Positions 1-9,982 of a DNA stretch of 64,000 nucleotides are shown piece by piece (the stretch's first letter is position 1; every line of letters begins with the position of its first letter). The notes under the pieces were generated by a model. The model was not told the DNA's origin. It saw only the letters and a list, made by a program, of their open reading frames with translations, and did not search any database. A program made the position numbers and the translations under genes. The DNA lies in NCBI RefSeq assembly GCF_000241465.1, contig NZ_JH584235.1, positions 1,717,348 to 1,781,347 of the forward strand, in the 5' to 3' direction. The DNA is from Sphingomonas echinoides ATCC 14820. Its GTDB lineage: Bacteria > Pseudomonadota > Alphaproteobacteria > Sphingomonadales > Sphingomonadaceae.

Positions 1-237
1 CGTGCCGATCAACCGGCAGCCCCCGCCGAAATCGCGATCGGGCAAAGGCGAAAAGCGCACATCCTCGCGCGACAAATCCGTATAGCAGGCCTGCGTCTCC
101 CGGCTGGTCGGCAAGGCCAGCGTCACCGGCCTCGCCCCGCGCGGCCGCGGTGGCGGGCCGCGATCATTTCCGCCGCCCAAACTGCAGGCGGCGAGCAACA
201 CGGGAACAATCAGGGCAAGCGAGCGGAAACGCGACAT
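1..237 (-). CDS. Extensin-like lipoprotein, N-terminal part only
   Basis: The reading frame starts at an ATG at 237 on the minus strand and runs off the left edge, leaving 79 residues. It opens with a basic start and a hydrophobic run ending in the lipobox LLAAC, so a lipoprotein or secreted protein is likely. A proline- and arginine-rich linker follows. The last visible part, with ACYTDL, VRFSPLPDR and GGGC, matches the start of the extensin-like C-terminal domain found in many alphaproteobacterial envelope proteins. The cellular role of that domain is poorly known, and the assignment rests on about 30 residues of domain. Confidence 0.7.
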   Translation of the reverse strand, partial: MSRFRSLALIVPVLLAACSLGGGNDRGPPPRPRGARPVTLALPTSRETQACYTDLSREDVRFSPLPDRDFGGGCRLIGT

Positions 238-270
238 AGGCCACGCTACCGCCAAGCGGCGTCGGCTTCG

Positions 271-924
271 CTATTCAAAAATGCGCGTATCGACGATCGA
301 GCGCTGATTTGCGGTAAGCTGCCGGATGATGCGGATCAGGACGATCGCCAGCGCAGCATCCACCGCAAAGGTGACGACCTCGATACAGCCTTCCATCACA
401 AGGTCGGAGATCGTATGGGCATTGCGACCAAGCTGAAAGCTCACCCTCCCCAGCAGGTTGGTCAGCAACCACAGCCCCCACCAAACCCGCAGGAGCCCGG
501 GAACAGGCACGCTGAGCGGGTCGCGGGGTACCAGGCTGACTTGCCAGATCTCCCGCATCGCCTGAAACGGTTTGAACAGGTTCGCGATTGGCACGAAGTA
601 CCAGCCGATGCTCCAGCCCGGCGAAATCCACATCGCGTCGGACAGCGCATGGGCGTTGACGCTAGCGCGGTAAATCCAGCGCGCGACGCACACCACCGCG
701 AACAGGAAGGCCACGATGTAGAGGATTCCGCAGATCGTCGAGGCACGATCGACATTGTCAAGCGCCGCGGTCGACCAGATCGCGCCGGTGCCGCCAAGCG
801 CGGCGATAAAGAGCCCGCCAACCGCCGCGCCGAGAAAACTCGTAAACAGCCACGCGACCAGCGCGACCACTGCAAGCCGCTGATGTCCCTCGAGATTTTG
901 CATGCGTTTGCTCCCCTTGCTCAC
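271..924 (-). CDS. DUF4328 membrane protein
   Basis: This is a 217-residue protein with about four to five hydrophobic segments, near residues 17-45, 60-85, 105-115, 145-160 and 180-200. The central motif PGWSIGWYFVPIANLFKP followed by FQAMREIW is the signature of DUF4328 integral membrane proteins. The function of the family is unknown. The gene is divergent from serC with a 125-base gap between them. A hydrophilic N-terminus (MSKGSKRMQNLEGHQR) precedes the first membrane segment. The later Met at residue 8 is a possible alternative start. Confidence 0.8.
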   Translation of the reverse strand: MSKGSKRMQNLEGHQRLAVVALVAWLFTSFLGAAVGGLFIAALGGTGAIWSTAALDNVDRASTICGILYIVAFLFAVVCVARWIYRASVNAHALSDAMWISPGWSIGWYFVPIANLFKPFQAMREIWQVSLVPRDPLSVPVPGLLRVWWGLWLLTNLLGRVSFQLGRNAHTISDLVMEGCIEVVTFAVDAALAIVLIRIIRQLTANQRSIVDTRIFE

Positions 925-1049
925 TCATTCTGCCGCACGATTGCGCTCCGGTCTAGCGTTCGCGCTTGACGCGCGCGCCCGCATCTCTAGGAGCGGCTCC
1001 GGGCCACGCGGTCCCAACGCCGCGCGTGCTCTCTGTAAGGAGAGACTAC

Positions 1050-2183
1050 ATGACTGACCTTCCTGCGCGTCCCGCGCATCTGCCTGCACGACCGTATTTT
1101 TCCTCGGGCCCGTGCGCCAAGCCTCCGGGCTGGACCCCCGCCAATCTCGCCACCGAATCGCTGGGGCGCTCGCACCGCTCGAAGATTGGCAAGGCGCGGC
1201 TGCAATATTCCATCGATCTGATGCGCGAGCTGTTGAAGCTCCCCGACACGCACCGCATCGGCATCGTTCCCGGTTCCGACACTGGCGCATTCGAAATGGC
1301 GATGTGGACAATGCTGGGCGCAAAGCCCGTCACCGCGCTCGCCTGGGAAAGCTTCGGCGAAGGCTGGGTCACCGACGCGGTCAAGCAACTCAAGATCGAT
1401 CCCACCGTCCTGCGCGCCGATTACGGCCAATTGCCCGATCTGAACGCGGTCGACTGGTCGAACGACGTTTTGTTCACCTGGAACGGCACCACCTCGGGCG
1501 TGCGCGTGCCCAACGCCGACTGGATCCCCGCCGACCGCGAGGGCCTCTCCTTCGCCGATGCGACCAGCGCGGTGTTCGCGTATGACATTGACTGGGCCAA
1601 GATCGACGTCGCCACCTTCTCCTGGCAGAAAGTGCTGGGCGGCGAAGGCGCACACGGCGTGCTGATCCTGGGCCCGCGCGCGGTCGAGCGGCTCGAAAGC
1701 TACACCCCCGCCTGGCCGCTGCCCAAGGTGTTCCGCCTGGTCTCCAAGGGCAAGCTCACCGAAGGCGTGTTCAAGGGCGAGACGATCAACACCCCCTCGA
1801 TGCTCGCGGTCGAGGATGCCATCGCCGCGCTCGAATGGGCCAAGACCGTCGGCGGCGCCGAGGGGCTCATCGCGCGCAGCGACGCCAATGCCGCAGCGCT
1901 CGACAAGATCGTCGCGGACCGCACATGGCTCGGCCATTTGGCCGCCGACCCGGCGTCGCGCTCCAAGACCAGCGTCTGCCTGACGGTCGAGGGTGCCGAC
2001 GAAGCCTTCATCAAGGCCTTCGCCGGTCTGCTCGAAAAAGAGCATGCCGCCTATGACATCGCCGGCTACCGCGATGCCCCGGCGGGCCTGCGCATCTGGT
2101 GCGGCGCGACCATCGACACCGCCGACATCGTCGCGCTCGGACCCTGGCTCGACTGGGCCTATGCGAGTGTGAAGGCGATCTGA
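1050..2183 (+). CDS. serC: Phosphoserine aminotransferase
   Basis: SerC is a PLP enzyme that converts 3-phosphohydroxypyruvate and glutamate to phosphoserine, the second step of serine synthesis. It also acts in PLP synthesis in bacteria with a DXP-dependent route. The 377-residue protein begins MTDLPARPAHLPARPYF. The frame is open further upstream, but this ATG follows an AAGGAGAG ribosome site at 1037-1044. The N-terminal FSSGPCAKPPGW and the PLP-lysine region FSWQKVLGGEGAHG fit the alphaproteobacterial SerC type. serA, the preceding step of the pathway, follows about 100 bases downstream in the same direction. Confidence 0.95.
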   Translation: MTDLPARPAHLPARPYFSSGPCAKPPGWTPANLATESLGRSHRSKIGKARLQYSIDLMRELLKLPDTHRIGIVPGSDTGAFEMAMWTMLGAKPVTALAWESFGEGWVTDAVKQLKIDPTVLRADYGQLPDLNAVDWSNDVLFTWNGTTSGVRVPNADWIPADREGLSFADATSAVFAYDIDWAKIDVATFSWQKVLGGEGAHGVLILGPRAVERLESYTPAWPLPKVFRLVSKGKLTEGVFKGETINTPSMLAVEDAIAALEWAKTVGGAEGLIARSDANAAALDKIVADRTWLGHLAADPASRSKTSVCLTVEGADEAFIKAFAGLLEKEHAAYDIAGYRDAPAGLRIWCGATIDTADIVALGPWLDWAYASVKAI

Positions 2184-2187
2184 TTGA

Positions 2188-2271
2188 CGTCGCCCCGGCG
2201 CAGGCCGGGGCCGCTGCGAAACTGACCGCAGCATATCCCTCATAGCGGCCCCGGCCTACGCCGGGGCGACG
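2188..2271. repeat. Paired inverted GC palindrome between serC and serA
   Basis: Two 28-base arms at 2188-2215 and 2244-2271 are reverse complements at 27 of 28 positions and are separated by 28 bases. Each arm contains the core CCCCGGCG-CAGGCCGGGG. As RNA the pair would form a long hairpin between the serC stop and the serA start. Similar pairs occur at 17543-17638, 20330-20426 and, decayed, 26185-26261, which makes this a dispersed REP/BIME-like family rather than a gene-specific site. Confidence 0.85.
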
Positions 2272-2282
2272 GAGAATATCCA

Positions 2283-3860
2283 ATGCCAAAAGTGCTCATT
2301 GCCGACAAAATGGACCCAAAAGCGGCGCAAATCTTCCGCGAACGGGGTGTCGAAGTCGACGAAATCACCGGCAAGACCCCGGAAGAATTGATCGCGATCA
2401 TCGGCGAGTATGATGGTCTGGCGATCCGCAGCTCGACCAAGGTGACCAAGGCGATCCTCGCCGCCGCGACCAATTTGAAGGTCATTGGCCGCGCCGGGAT
2501 CGGCGTGGATAATGTCGATATTCCAGCAGCTTCGGCGCAAGGCGTGGTGGTCATGAACACCCCCTTCGGCAACTCCATCACCACCGCCGAACATGCCATC
2601 GCCCTCATGTTCGCGCTCGCCCGCCAATTGCCCGAGGCCGACGCCTCGACCCAGGCCGGCAAGTGGGAAAAGAACCGCTTCATGGGCGTGGAATTAACCA
2701 GCAAAACCCTGGGGCTGATCGGTGCCGGCAATATCGGCTCGATCGTCGCCGACCGCGCCCGCGGCCTGAAAATGAAGGTCATCGCCTTCGATCCCTTCCT
2801 CAGCCCCGAACGCGCCCTCGAACTCGGCATCGAAAAGGTCGAACTGGACGACCTCCTCGCCCGCGCCGATTTCATCACCCTCCACACCCCGCTCACCGAC
2901 CAGACCCGCAACATCCTCTCGGCCGAGGCGCTCGCCAAGACCAAGAAGGGCGTGCGCATCGTCAATTGCGCGCGCGGCGGGCTGATCGACGAGGCCGCGC
3001 TCAAGGCCGGGCTCGATTCGGGCCATATCGGTGGTGCAGCGCTCGACGTGTTCGTCGAGGAACCGGCCAAGGCCTCGCCCTTGTTCGGCACCCCCAACTT
3101 CGTCTCGACCCCGCATCTCGGCGCATCGACGACCGAAGCGCAAGTCAATGTCGCGATCCAGGTCGCTGAACAAATGGCCGATTTCCTCGTCGCAGGCGGC
3201 GTCACCAACGCGCTCAACATGCCGAGCCTGTCGGCCGAGGAAGCGCCGCGGCTGAAGCCATATATGGCGCTGGCCGAAAAGCTTGGCAGCCTGGTCGGGC
3301 AGCTCACCCACGGCGCGATCGCGCGCATCTCGGTCCATGCCGAGGGTGCCGCCGCCGAGCTCAACCAGAAACCGATCGTCGCCGCCGTCCTGGCCGGGTT
3401 CCTGCGCACGCAGACCGACACCGTCAACATGGTCAACGCGCCCTTGCTCGCCAAGGAACGCGGCATCGAAGTGCGCGAAGTCCGCACCGAGCGCGAGGGC
3501 GATTACCACACGCTGCTGCGCGTCTCGGTCAAGACCGATGCGGGCGAGCGTTCGGTCGCCGGCACGCTGTTCGGCGATTCGGCCCCGCGCGTGGTCGAAC
3601 TGTTCGGCATCAAGGTCGAGGCCGATCTCGCCGGGCACATGCTGTATGTCGTCAACGAGGATGCGCCGGGCTTCATCGGGCGTCTCGGCACCTTACTCGG
3701 CACCGCGGGCGTCAACATCGGCACCTTCCACCTCGGCCGCCGTTCGGCCGGTGGCGAAGCGGTGCTGCTGCTGTCGATCGACGATGCGGTGACGCCGGAG
3801 CTGCTCGCGCAAGTCCGCGCGTTGCCGGGCGTGAAGACCGCGATGGGGTTGGCGTTCTGA
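2283..3860 (+). CDS. serA: D-3-phosphoglycerate dehydrogenase
   Basis: SerA oxidises 3-phosphoglycerate with NAD+ to start serine synthesis. The 525-residue length is that of the long form with three parts. The catalytic/NAD part (about 1-315) shows GAGNIGSIVADRARG (Rossmann), NCARGGLIDEAAL with the substrate Arg near residue 231, a Glu in VFVEEP near 260, and the catalytic His in TPHLGAST at 278. An intervening domain (about 320-450) follows, then a C-terminal ACT domain (about 453-525, starting YVVNEDAPGFIG) that usually senses serine. The neighbouring serC supplies the next step. Confidence 0.96.
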   Translation: MPKVLIADKMDPKAAQIFRERGVEVDEITGKTPEELIAIIGEYDGLAIRSSTKVTKAILAAATNLKVIGRAGIGVDNVDIPAASAQGVVVMNTPFGNSITTAEHAIALMFALARQLPEADASTQAGKWEKNRFMGVELTSKTLGLIGAGNIGSIVADRARGLKMKVIAFDPFLSPERALELGIEKVELDDLLARADFITLHTPLTDQTRNILSAEALAKTKKGVRIVNCARGGLIDEAALKAGLDSGHIGGAALDVFVEEPAKASPLFGTPNFVSTPHLGASTTEAQVNVAIQVAEQMADFLVAGGVTNALNMPSLSAEEAPRLKPYMALAEKLGSLVGQLTHGAIARISVHAEGAAAELNQKPIVAAVLAGFLRTQTDTVNMVNAPLLAKERGIEVREVRTEREGDYHTLLRVSVKTDAGERSVAGTLFGDSAPRVVELFGIKVEADLAGHMLYVVNEDAPGFIGRLGTLLGTAGVNIGTFHLGRRSAGGEAVLLLSIDDAVTPELLAQVRALPGVKTAMGLAF

Positions 3861-3872
3861 TCTGCTACTTAA

Positions 3873-3910
3873 GCCCTCTCCCCTCCGGGGAGAGGGTTTG
3901 GGAGAGGGGC
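3873..3910. repeat. Left inverted repeat of the DUF559 unit
   Basis: It consists of a hairpin (CCTCTCCCC-TCC-GGGGAGAGG) followed by a TTTGGGAGAGGGGC tail. The tail ends 1 base before the GTG start of the DUF559 gene, and its purine-rich GGGAGAGGGG would pair with the anti-Shine-Dalgarno sequence. The reverse complement matches 4257-4293 almost perfectly. Confidence 0.9.
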
Positions 3911-3911
3911 A

Positions 3912-4304
3912 GTGCCAAAAACGGACGAAGCGTTGCTCGCGCGTGCAAAAGCCATGCGCAGCGAAATGACACAGCCCGAGCGCGAACTCTGGACCGCCCT
4001 GCGTGCCAAGCGCTTCGCCGACACCAAGTTCTCGCGCCAAGTCGTCATTGCACCCTACATCGCCGATTTCGTCGCCCGCACGCACAAGCTGGTGATCGAG
4101 CTTGACGGCGACACGCACGCAGGCAACGAGCAGCGCGACGCCCGCAGAACGGCGTGGTTGGAAGAGCAAGGCTATCGCGTGATCAGGTTTAATAACACCG
4201 ATGTGATGGGGAATCTGGAGGGCGTTCTGCTCTCCATCGAGGCTGCGCTTGCGACGGCCCCTCTCCCAACCCTCTCCCCGAAGGGGAGAGGGCTATCCGC
4301 ATGA
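3912..4304 (+). CDS. DUF559 Vsr-like endonuclease-domain protein
   Basis: The 130-residue protein starts with GTG at 3912. It matches the DUF559 family (PD-(D/E)XK / very-short-patch-repair-like fold): MRSEMTQPERELWTALRAK, KFSRQVVIAPYIADF, then LVIELDGDTH and LEEQGYRVIRFNNTDV. Likely active-site residues are E24, D52, E63, D65 and H69. Residues from about 116 onwards (APLPTLSPKGRG) are translated from the right inverted repeat, not from a conserved domain. Its TGA overlaps the hisZ ATG (ATGA). The biochemical role of DUF559 proteins is not settled; nuclease activity is inferred from the fold. It is an odd occupant of an amino-acid operon. Confidence 0.88.
   Translation: MPKTDEALLARAKAMRSEMTQPERELWTALRAKRFADTKFSRQVVIAPYIADFVARTHKLVIELDGDTHAGNEQRDARRTAWLEEQGYRVIRFNNTDVMGNLEGVLLSIEAALATAPLPTLSPKGRGLSA
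4257..4293. repeat. Right inverted repeat of the DUF559 unit
   Basis: The repeat reads GCCCCTCTCCCAACC then a CTCTCCCC-GAA-GGGGAGAG hairpin. It is nearly the exact reverse complement of 3873-3910. Its closing AAGGGGAGAGGG lies 8-19 bases before the hisZ ATG and is the only evident ribosome-binding sequence for hisZ. Confidence 0.9.
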
Positions 4305-5410
4305 GCACCACCGCCCTCCTCCCGACCGGTTTCCGCGACCGGCTCCCGCCCTTCGCCGACGCCGCGGCGCGCCTCGAAGCCGCTGCGCTCGCGGCCGCTT
4401 ATGCCTATGGCTATGAACGCGCCGACCCAGCGCTCGCCGAATTCGAGGCCGGCCTCGCCGGTCGCCTGAAAGCCGCGCGCGCGCAGGACGCCGTGCGCTT
4501 CGTCGATCCGGTCAGCCAGGCGACGCTTGCGATTCGACCCGACATGACGGCCCAGATCGGCCGCATCGCCGCTACCCGCATGGGCCACCACCCGCGCCCG
4601 GTGCGCCTGTCCTATGCCGGCCCCGTGCTGAAGCTGCGCGCCTCGCAACTCGCCCCCGAACGCGAATTGCGCCAGATCGGCTGCGAGCTGATCGGCCTCG
4701 ATACCGTTGCGGCCGCGCGCGAAGTGGTCGAAGTCGCGGTCGCAGCGCTCGAAGCGGCAGGTGTCAGCGACATCTCGATCGACTTCACCCTGCCCGACTT
4801 GATCGACGTCCTCGCCAGCGGCCCCTTCCCGATCGAGCCCACCCAGATCAACGCCTTGCGCGACCGGCTCGACGCCAAGGATGCGGGCGGCGTCGCCGCA
4901 ATCGCGCCTGCGTATCTGCCGCTGATCGAAGCGGCCGGGCCGTTCGAGACCGCGCATGACCGGCTCTGCGCCTTCGATGCAGGCGGCGCGCTGACCTCGC
5001 GGCTCGATGCCTTGTGGAAGATTGCCGAGGGCCTGCAAGGCCGCGTCGCGCTCACGCTCGACCCGACCGAGCGCCACGGCTTCGAATATCAAAGCTGGCT
5101 CGGCTTCTCGATCTTCGCTGGCGGTGTGCGCGGCGAAATCGGGCGCGGCGGCACCTATACGATCATGCACGAAGGCGGCGCCGAGGAATCGGCGGTCGGC
5201 TTCTCGCTTTATGCCGACGCGATCGTCGCCGCCGGTCTGGCCGAGGTCGACCGCCGCCGCCTGTTCGTGCCGCTCGGCACCGATCCGGCGGTGGCCGCCG
5301 CGATGCGCGCCGCGGGCTGGGTCACCGTCGCCGCACTGGAAGCAGGCGATACGCCCGAGGCGCAATTGTGCACGCATGTGCTGGCAGAGGGCGAAGCGCG
5401 GGCGGTCTAG
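4301..5410 (+). CDS. hisZ: ATP phosphoribosyltransferase regulatory subunit
   Basis: HisZ is a catalytically inactive histidyl-tRNA-synthetase paralogue that pairs with short-form HisG in the first step of histidine synthesis. The 369-residue protein starts LLPTGFRDRLPP and keeps the class II synthetase fold, with RPDMTAQIGRIAATRM near residues 83-98 and GVRGEIGRGGTYTIMHEGG near 275-293. hisG is not in this window, so it must lie elsewhere. The start overlaps the DUF559 stop, so translation is coupled to it. The ribosome site lies within the repeat. Confidence 0.9.
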   Translation: MSTTALLPTGFRDRLPPFADAAARLEAAALAAAYAYGYERADPALAEFEAGLAGRLKAARAQDAVRFVDPVSQATLAIRPDMTAQIGRIAATRMGHHPRPVRLSYAGPVLKLRASQLAPERELRQIGCELIGLDTVAAAREVVEVAVAALEAAGVSDISIDFTLPDLIDVLASGPFPIEPTQINALRDRLDAKDAGGVAAIAPAYLPLIEAAGPFETAHDRLCAFDAGGALTSRLDALWKIAEGLQGRVALTLDPTERHGFEYQSWLGFSIFAGGVRGEIGRGGTYTIMHEGGAEESAVGFSLYADAIVAAGLAEVDRRRLFVPLGTDPAVAAAMRAAGWVTVAALEAGDTPEAQLCTHVLAEGEARAV

Positions 5411-5417
5411 CCACCGC

Positions 5418-6335
5418 TCACGCGAACACCCGCTCGAGATAGGCGTCGACCACCGGTGTGGCGGGATAGTCCTTCTCGCCCAATTGCCGGTTGATCGCCA
5501 TGTGCCCTTTCAGGCCGCTTCCCGCAAAACCCTGCACCTCGGCCGGTGTGCCCGCCTTGCGCAGGGCTTCGCCCAACTGCTCGGACTGCGCGGTGCCATC
5601 GGCGCGGGCGACGTGGAGGATGAGGAAGCTCGGCGCATTGGGCGCGGCGGCATGGAAGGTCGGCGACAGCGCCTGTTGCCGCGCCGGGTCGCTCCCAAAG
5701 GCCTCCAGATAGCGATCGTGCATGAATGTGCCGCCCTCGGCGATCTGGCGTGGCACGTCATACGCGGCACCGTCGAGCAGGATCACGCCCTTCAGCGCAT
5801 CGGTACGCAAATGCGCATGGTCGAGATAGCGCGGATCGGTGCCGACCAGCGCCGCGAGATGCGCACCCGCGCTATGCCCCATCAGCACGATCCGCCGCGA
5901 ATCGATGCCGAGCGTCGCGGCTTGCCGCACCAGCACCGCGATCGCATCGGCGACATCCTGCGCTTGCTGCTCGACCGTCGCGGACGGCACCAGCCGATAG
6001 CCGACAGAGGCGAAGGCATAGCCGCGCTCAAGACTGTGGCTGACCTTGGCCGAGCCGCGCGCCATCTCCTTGTCGCCTTTCTCCCACCCACCGCCATGGA
6101 CGAAGATCACCAGCGGTGCCGCGCCATCCTTGCGCGTCGCGCGCCAGAAATCGAGATGCTGAAGCGGGTCCTCGCCATAAGCGATGTCGGTCCCGGCGGG
6201 GCCGGATTGCTGTTGCTGTTGCTGGCGCTCCATCCAGCGCTTCATCATCATCTTGCGCAGCGGCCCCTGCGCATCGGCTGTCGTTGCGAACGTGAGCGCC
6301 GCCACCATCACGCCAGATAAAAGGGGTTTCCGCAT
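5418..6335 (-). CDS. Secreted alpha/beta-hydrolase (carboxylesterase-like)
   Basis: This 305-residue alpha/beta-hydrolase has a signal peptide (MRKPLLSGVMVAALTFATTADA). The oxyanion motif HGGGW lies in FVHGGGWEKGDKE near residue 90. The nucleophile elbow is GHSAGAHLAALVG near residue 155, and the likely catalytic His is in GHMAINRQLG near the C-terminus. The ATG at 6335 is favoured over the GTG one codon upstream because GGGAG precedes it at 7 bases. The family includes BD-FAE/acetyl-esterase-like enzymes, and the substrate is unknown. The gene is convergent with hisZ (7-base gap). A run of glutamines (RQQQQQQSG) near residue 38 is a flexible linker. Confidence 0.82.
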   Translation of the reverse strand: MRKPLLSGVMVAALTFATTADAQGPLRKMMMKRWMERQQQQQQSGPAGTDIAYGEDPLQHLDFWRATRKDGAAPLVIFVHGGGWEKGDKEMARGSAKVSHSLERGYAFASVGYRLVPSATVEQQAQDVADAIAVLVRQAATLGIDSRRIVLMGHSAGAHLAALVGTDPRYLDHAHLRTDALKGVILLDGAAYDVPRQIAEGGTFMHDRYLEAFGSDPARQQALSPTFHAAAPNAPSFLILHVARADGTAQSEQLGEALRKAGTPAEVQGFAGSGLKGHMAINRQLGEKDYPATPVVDAYLERVFA

Positions 6336-6537
6336 CACAAAGCTCCCGGACCTTGGTCATTACGCGTGCGCAACTTGGTAAGCGCCGGTCTTTTCGGCCG
6401 CAAGAAAACAAGTGTCGCAGGGTGTATCACGGGGCCCGATGCCCCGGCCGATCGCGCAGCGCGCAATAACAATGGACCCTCTGCCCCCTGCGCATTAGGG
6501 CAGCACCGAAAACGTAACAATCAGGCAGCAAGACACC

Positions 6538-7827
<1,290 letters not shown>

Positions 7828-7937
7828 GACCTAGCTGATCGCAAAGACCGATGACGGTGCCCCCGCGCGGGGTGCCGCTATCGGCGCTTGACGTCTCACG
7901 ACTCTATTGGCACGATGCGTGCCATAAGGAGAGCGCG

Positions 7938-8852
7938 GTGGAGATTCTGCAAACGCCCGAGGAACGGTTCGAGCGGCTGGCCGATTATCCGTTCGCGCCG
8001 CACTATCAGAGCGTGACCGATGCCGACGGCACGGCCCTCCGCATTCACTATCTCGATGAGGGGCCGCGCGATGCCGCGCCGGTCTTGCTGCTGCACGGCG
8101 AGCCGAGCTGGTCCTATCTCTATCGCAAATTCGTGCCGCCGCTCACCGCCGCCGGACACCGCGTGATCGCGCCCGACCTGATTGGCTTCGGCAAATCCGA
8201 CAAGCCCGCCGCACGCGCCGATTACACCTATGAACGCCATGTCGCCTGGATGTCCGACTGGCTCACCGCGCTCGACCTGCAGGGTATCACGCTGTTCTGC
8301 CAGGATTGGGGCGGGCTGATCGGGCTGCGGCTGGTCGCTGCCTTTCCCGATCGCTTCGCGCGACTGGTGGTGGCCAATACCGGGCTACCCGTTGGCTCCG
8401 GGTCATCGGCTGGGTTCGATGCCTGGCTGGCCTTCAGCCAGAACGTGCCGCTCTTCCCGGTCGGCGCGATCGTCAATGGCGGCACTACGCGCGAGCTGAG
8501 CGCCGACGAAATCGCCGCTTATGATGCGCCCTTCCCCGACGAACGCTACAAGGAAGGCGCGCGGCAATTCCCGACGCTGGTGCCGATCACGCCCGAGCAC
8601 GCCTCGGTCGCCGAGAACCGCGCGGCCTGGACGGTGCTGGAGCGTTTCGACAAGCCCGTCCTCACCGCCTTTAGCGACAAGGACGCCGTGACGGCGGGCG
8701 GCGAGAAGATCTTTATCGAGCGCATCCCCGGCGCACGCGGGCAGCCGCACACCATCATCACGGGCGGCGGCCACTTCCTGCAAGAAGACGCGCCCGAGCA
8801 ACTGAGCACGCTGATCGACAGCTTCATCCGCAGCACCGGAGCACCCGCATGA
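7938..8852 (+). CDS. Haloalkane dehalogenase (DhlA/DhmA type)
   Basis: The start is a GTG behind AAGGAGAG at 7926-7933 and gives 304 residues beginning [14 protein letters not shown], the usual N-terminus of subfamily I haloalkane dehalogenases. The expected catalytic set is present: oxyanion HGEPSWSY (53-60), nucleophile D123 with halide-binding W124 in CQDWGG, a second halide-binding Trp at 163 in DAWLAFSQ, an acid near D249 and H279 in GGGHFLQED. These enzymes hydrolyse carbon-halogen bonds of small alkanes, but the natural substrate of family members is usually unknown. It is the first gene of a run of overlapping genes that ends with a sulfatase. Confidence 0.87.
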   Translation: MEILQTPEERFERLADYPFAPHYQSVTDADGTALRIHYLDEGPRDAAPVLLLHGEPSWSYLYRKFVPPLTAAGHRVIAPDLIGFGKSDKPAARADYTYERHVAWMSDWLTALDLQGITLFCQDWGGLIGLRLVAAFPDRFARLVVANTGLPVGSGSSAGFDAWLAFSQNVPLFPVGAIVNGGTTRELSADEIAAYDAPFPDERYKEGARQFPTLVPITPEHASVAENRAAWTVLERFDKPVLTAFSDKDAVTAGGEKIFIERIPGARGQPHTIITGGGHFLQEDAPEQLSTLIDSFIRSTGAPA

Positions 8853-9262
8853 ACGTTACCAACGCGGTCTTTCCGCCCGCCGAGCAAGCCGCTGCCTTCT
8901 TCAGCGCGCCCGAGGACGGGCCGTTTGTGATGGTCAACCTGCTGAAGTTCAAAGACCATGCCGAATATCCCGACGGCTCCGATGCCACGCTGAGCGGGCG
9001 TGAAGCCTATGCCCGCTATGGCGCGGCGGTGCGGGGGTGCCTCGCGGCGGTCGGGGGCGAGGCGCTCTATGCCGGTGCGGTCAGCGAATTGATGCTCGGC
9101 GCAATGGACGAACCGTGGGATATGGTCGCGCTCGCCCGCTATCCGTCGCGCGCGGCGATGCTGGCGATGGTGCAGTCACCCGAGTATCAGGCGATCGAGA
9201 AGCACCGGGTCGCGGGGCTTGCCGGACAGCTCAACATCCGCACCAAGCCGATCGGCGCATGA
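8849..9262 (+). CDS. DUF1330 family protein
   Basis: This small 137-residue soluble protein has the ferredoxin-like DUF1330 (dimeric alpha-beta barrel) pattern: [15 protein letters not shown], a [17 protein letters not shown] stretch, then [19 protein letters not shown] and a [16 protein letters not shown] tail. Its ATG overlaps the dehalogenase stop (ATGA). The function is unknown. Related folds act as monooxygenases or isomerases on small molecules, which fits a catabolic operon. Confidence 0.8.
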   Translation: MNVTNAVFPPAEQAAAFFSAPEDGPFVMVNLLKFKDHAEYPDGSDATLSGREAYARYGAAVRGCLAAVGGEALYAGAVSELMLGAMDEPWDMVALARYPSRAAMLAMVQSPEYQAIEKHRVAGLAGQLNIRTKPIGA

Positions 9263-9909
9263 CGCTCACCTACGACCTCTATTGGTCGTTCCGCTCGCCT
9301 TATTCCTATCTGGTGACGCCGCGGCTGATCGCCCTCGAACGCGATTTCGATGTCGCGGCGCGCGTGCGCCCGGTCTATCCGATCGCGGTCCGCCAGCCCG
9401 ATTTCTTCACCAGCAACGATCCTTTGTGGCTGAGCTACTTCCTGCGCGATATCGGGCGCAGTGCCGCGTTCGTCGGCATGCCGTTCCGCTGGGCACAGCC
9501 CGACCCGGTGGTGATGGATTTCGCGACGCGCACCTATCCGCTCGAACAGCCCTATATCCACCGCCTGACGCATCTCGGCGTTGCGGCGGCCGAGCGCGGG
9601 CATGGCCTCGCCTTTCTCGAAGCGGTCGGACGGCTCATTTGGAGTGGCGAGGTCAGCGGGTGGCATGAGGGCGATCACCTTGCCCGCGCCACCGCCGAAG
9701 CGGGCCTCGATCTCGCCGAACTCGACGCCGCGATCGCGGCCGAACCGGAGCGCTATGCCGCAATCGTCGCGACCAACCAGAGCGCGCAGCGCGACGGCGG
9801 CCATTATGGCGTGCCGCTGATGGTGTTCGAGGGCGAACCGTTCTTCGGACAAGACCGCTTCGATCAGCTCCAATGGCGGATGGAGCAACACGGGCTGACG
9901 CGCCGATAA
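9259..9909 (+). CDS. DsbA-family / 2-hydroxychromene-2-carboxylate isomerase-like protein
   Basis: The 216-residue protein starts at the ATGA overlap with the upstream gene. It has the thioredoxin-like DSBA fold with a Ser in place of the usual active-site Cys pair (WSFRSPYSYL at residues 9-18). This is the pattern of kappa-class glutathione transferases and HCCA isomerases, with a C-terminal YGVPLMVFEGEPFFGQDRF. Such enzymes use glutathione to isomerise ring-cleavage products. The actual substrate cannot be read from the sequence. Its position behind a dehalogenase suggests a role in xenobiotic or aromatic breakdown. Confidence 0.8.
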   Translation: MTLTYDLYWSFRSPYSYLVTPRLIALERDFDVAARVRPVYPIAVRQPDFFTSNDPLWLSYFLRDIGRSAAFVGMPFRWAQPDPVVMDFATRTYPLEQPYIHRLTHLGVAAAERGHGLAFLEAVGRLIWSGEVSGWHEGDHLARATAEAGLDLAELDAAIAAEPERYAAIVATNQSAQRDGGHYGVPLMVFEGEPFFGQDRFDQLQWRMEQHGLTRR

Positions 9910-9982
9910 TGGCACGCCGCGTGCCGTGACATTGCAGAGTCGCACGAGGCTGCTACGATAGGAAAAACAAGGGGGGCGAGCG

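Larger units (their letters stand above)
3873..4293 (+). mobile_element. Candidate DUF559 transposon-like unit with terminal inverted repeats
   Basis: A single gene (3912-4304, GTG start) is bracketed by inverted repeats at 3873-3910 (38 bases) and 4257-4293 (37 bases). Reversing the left repeat gives the right one with one base deleted and one substituted. The unit lies exactly between serA and hisZ in an operon that otherwise has ordinary spacing. The gene starts 2 bases after the left repeat, and its last codons are made from the right repeat. No target-site duplication was obvious. Calling it mobile is inference; the repeats and their placement are seen directly. Confidence 0.5.
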
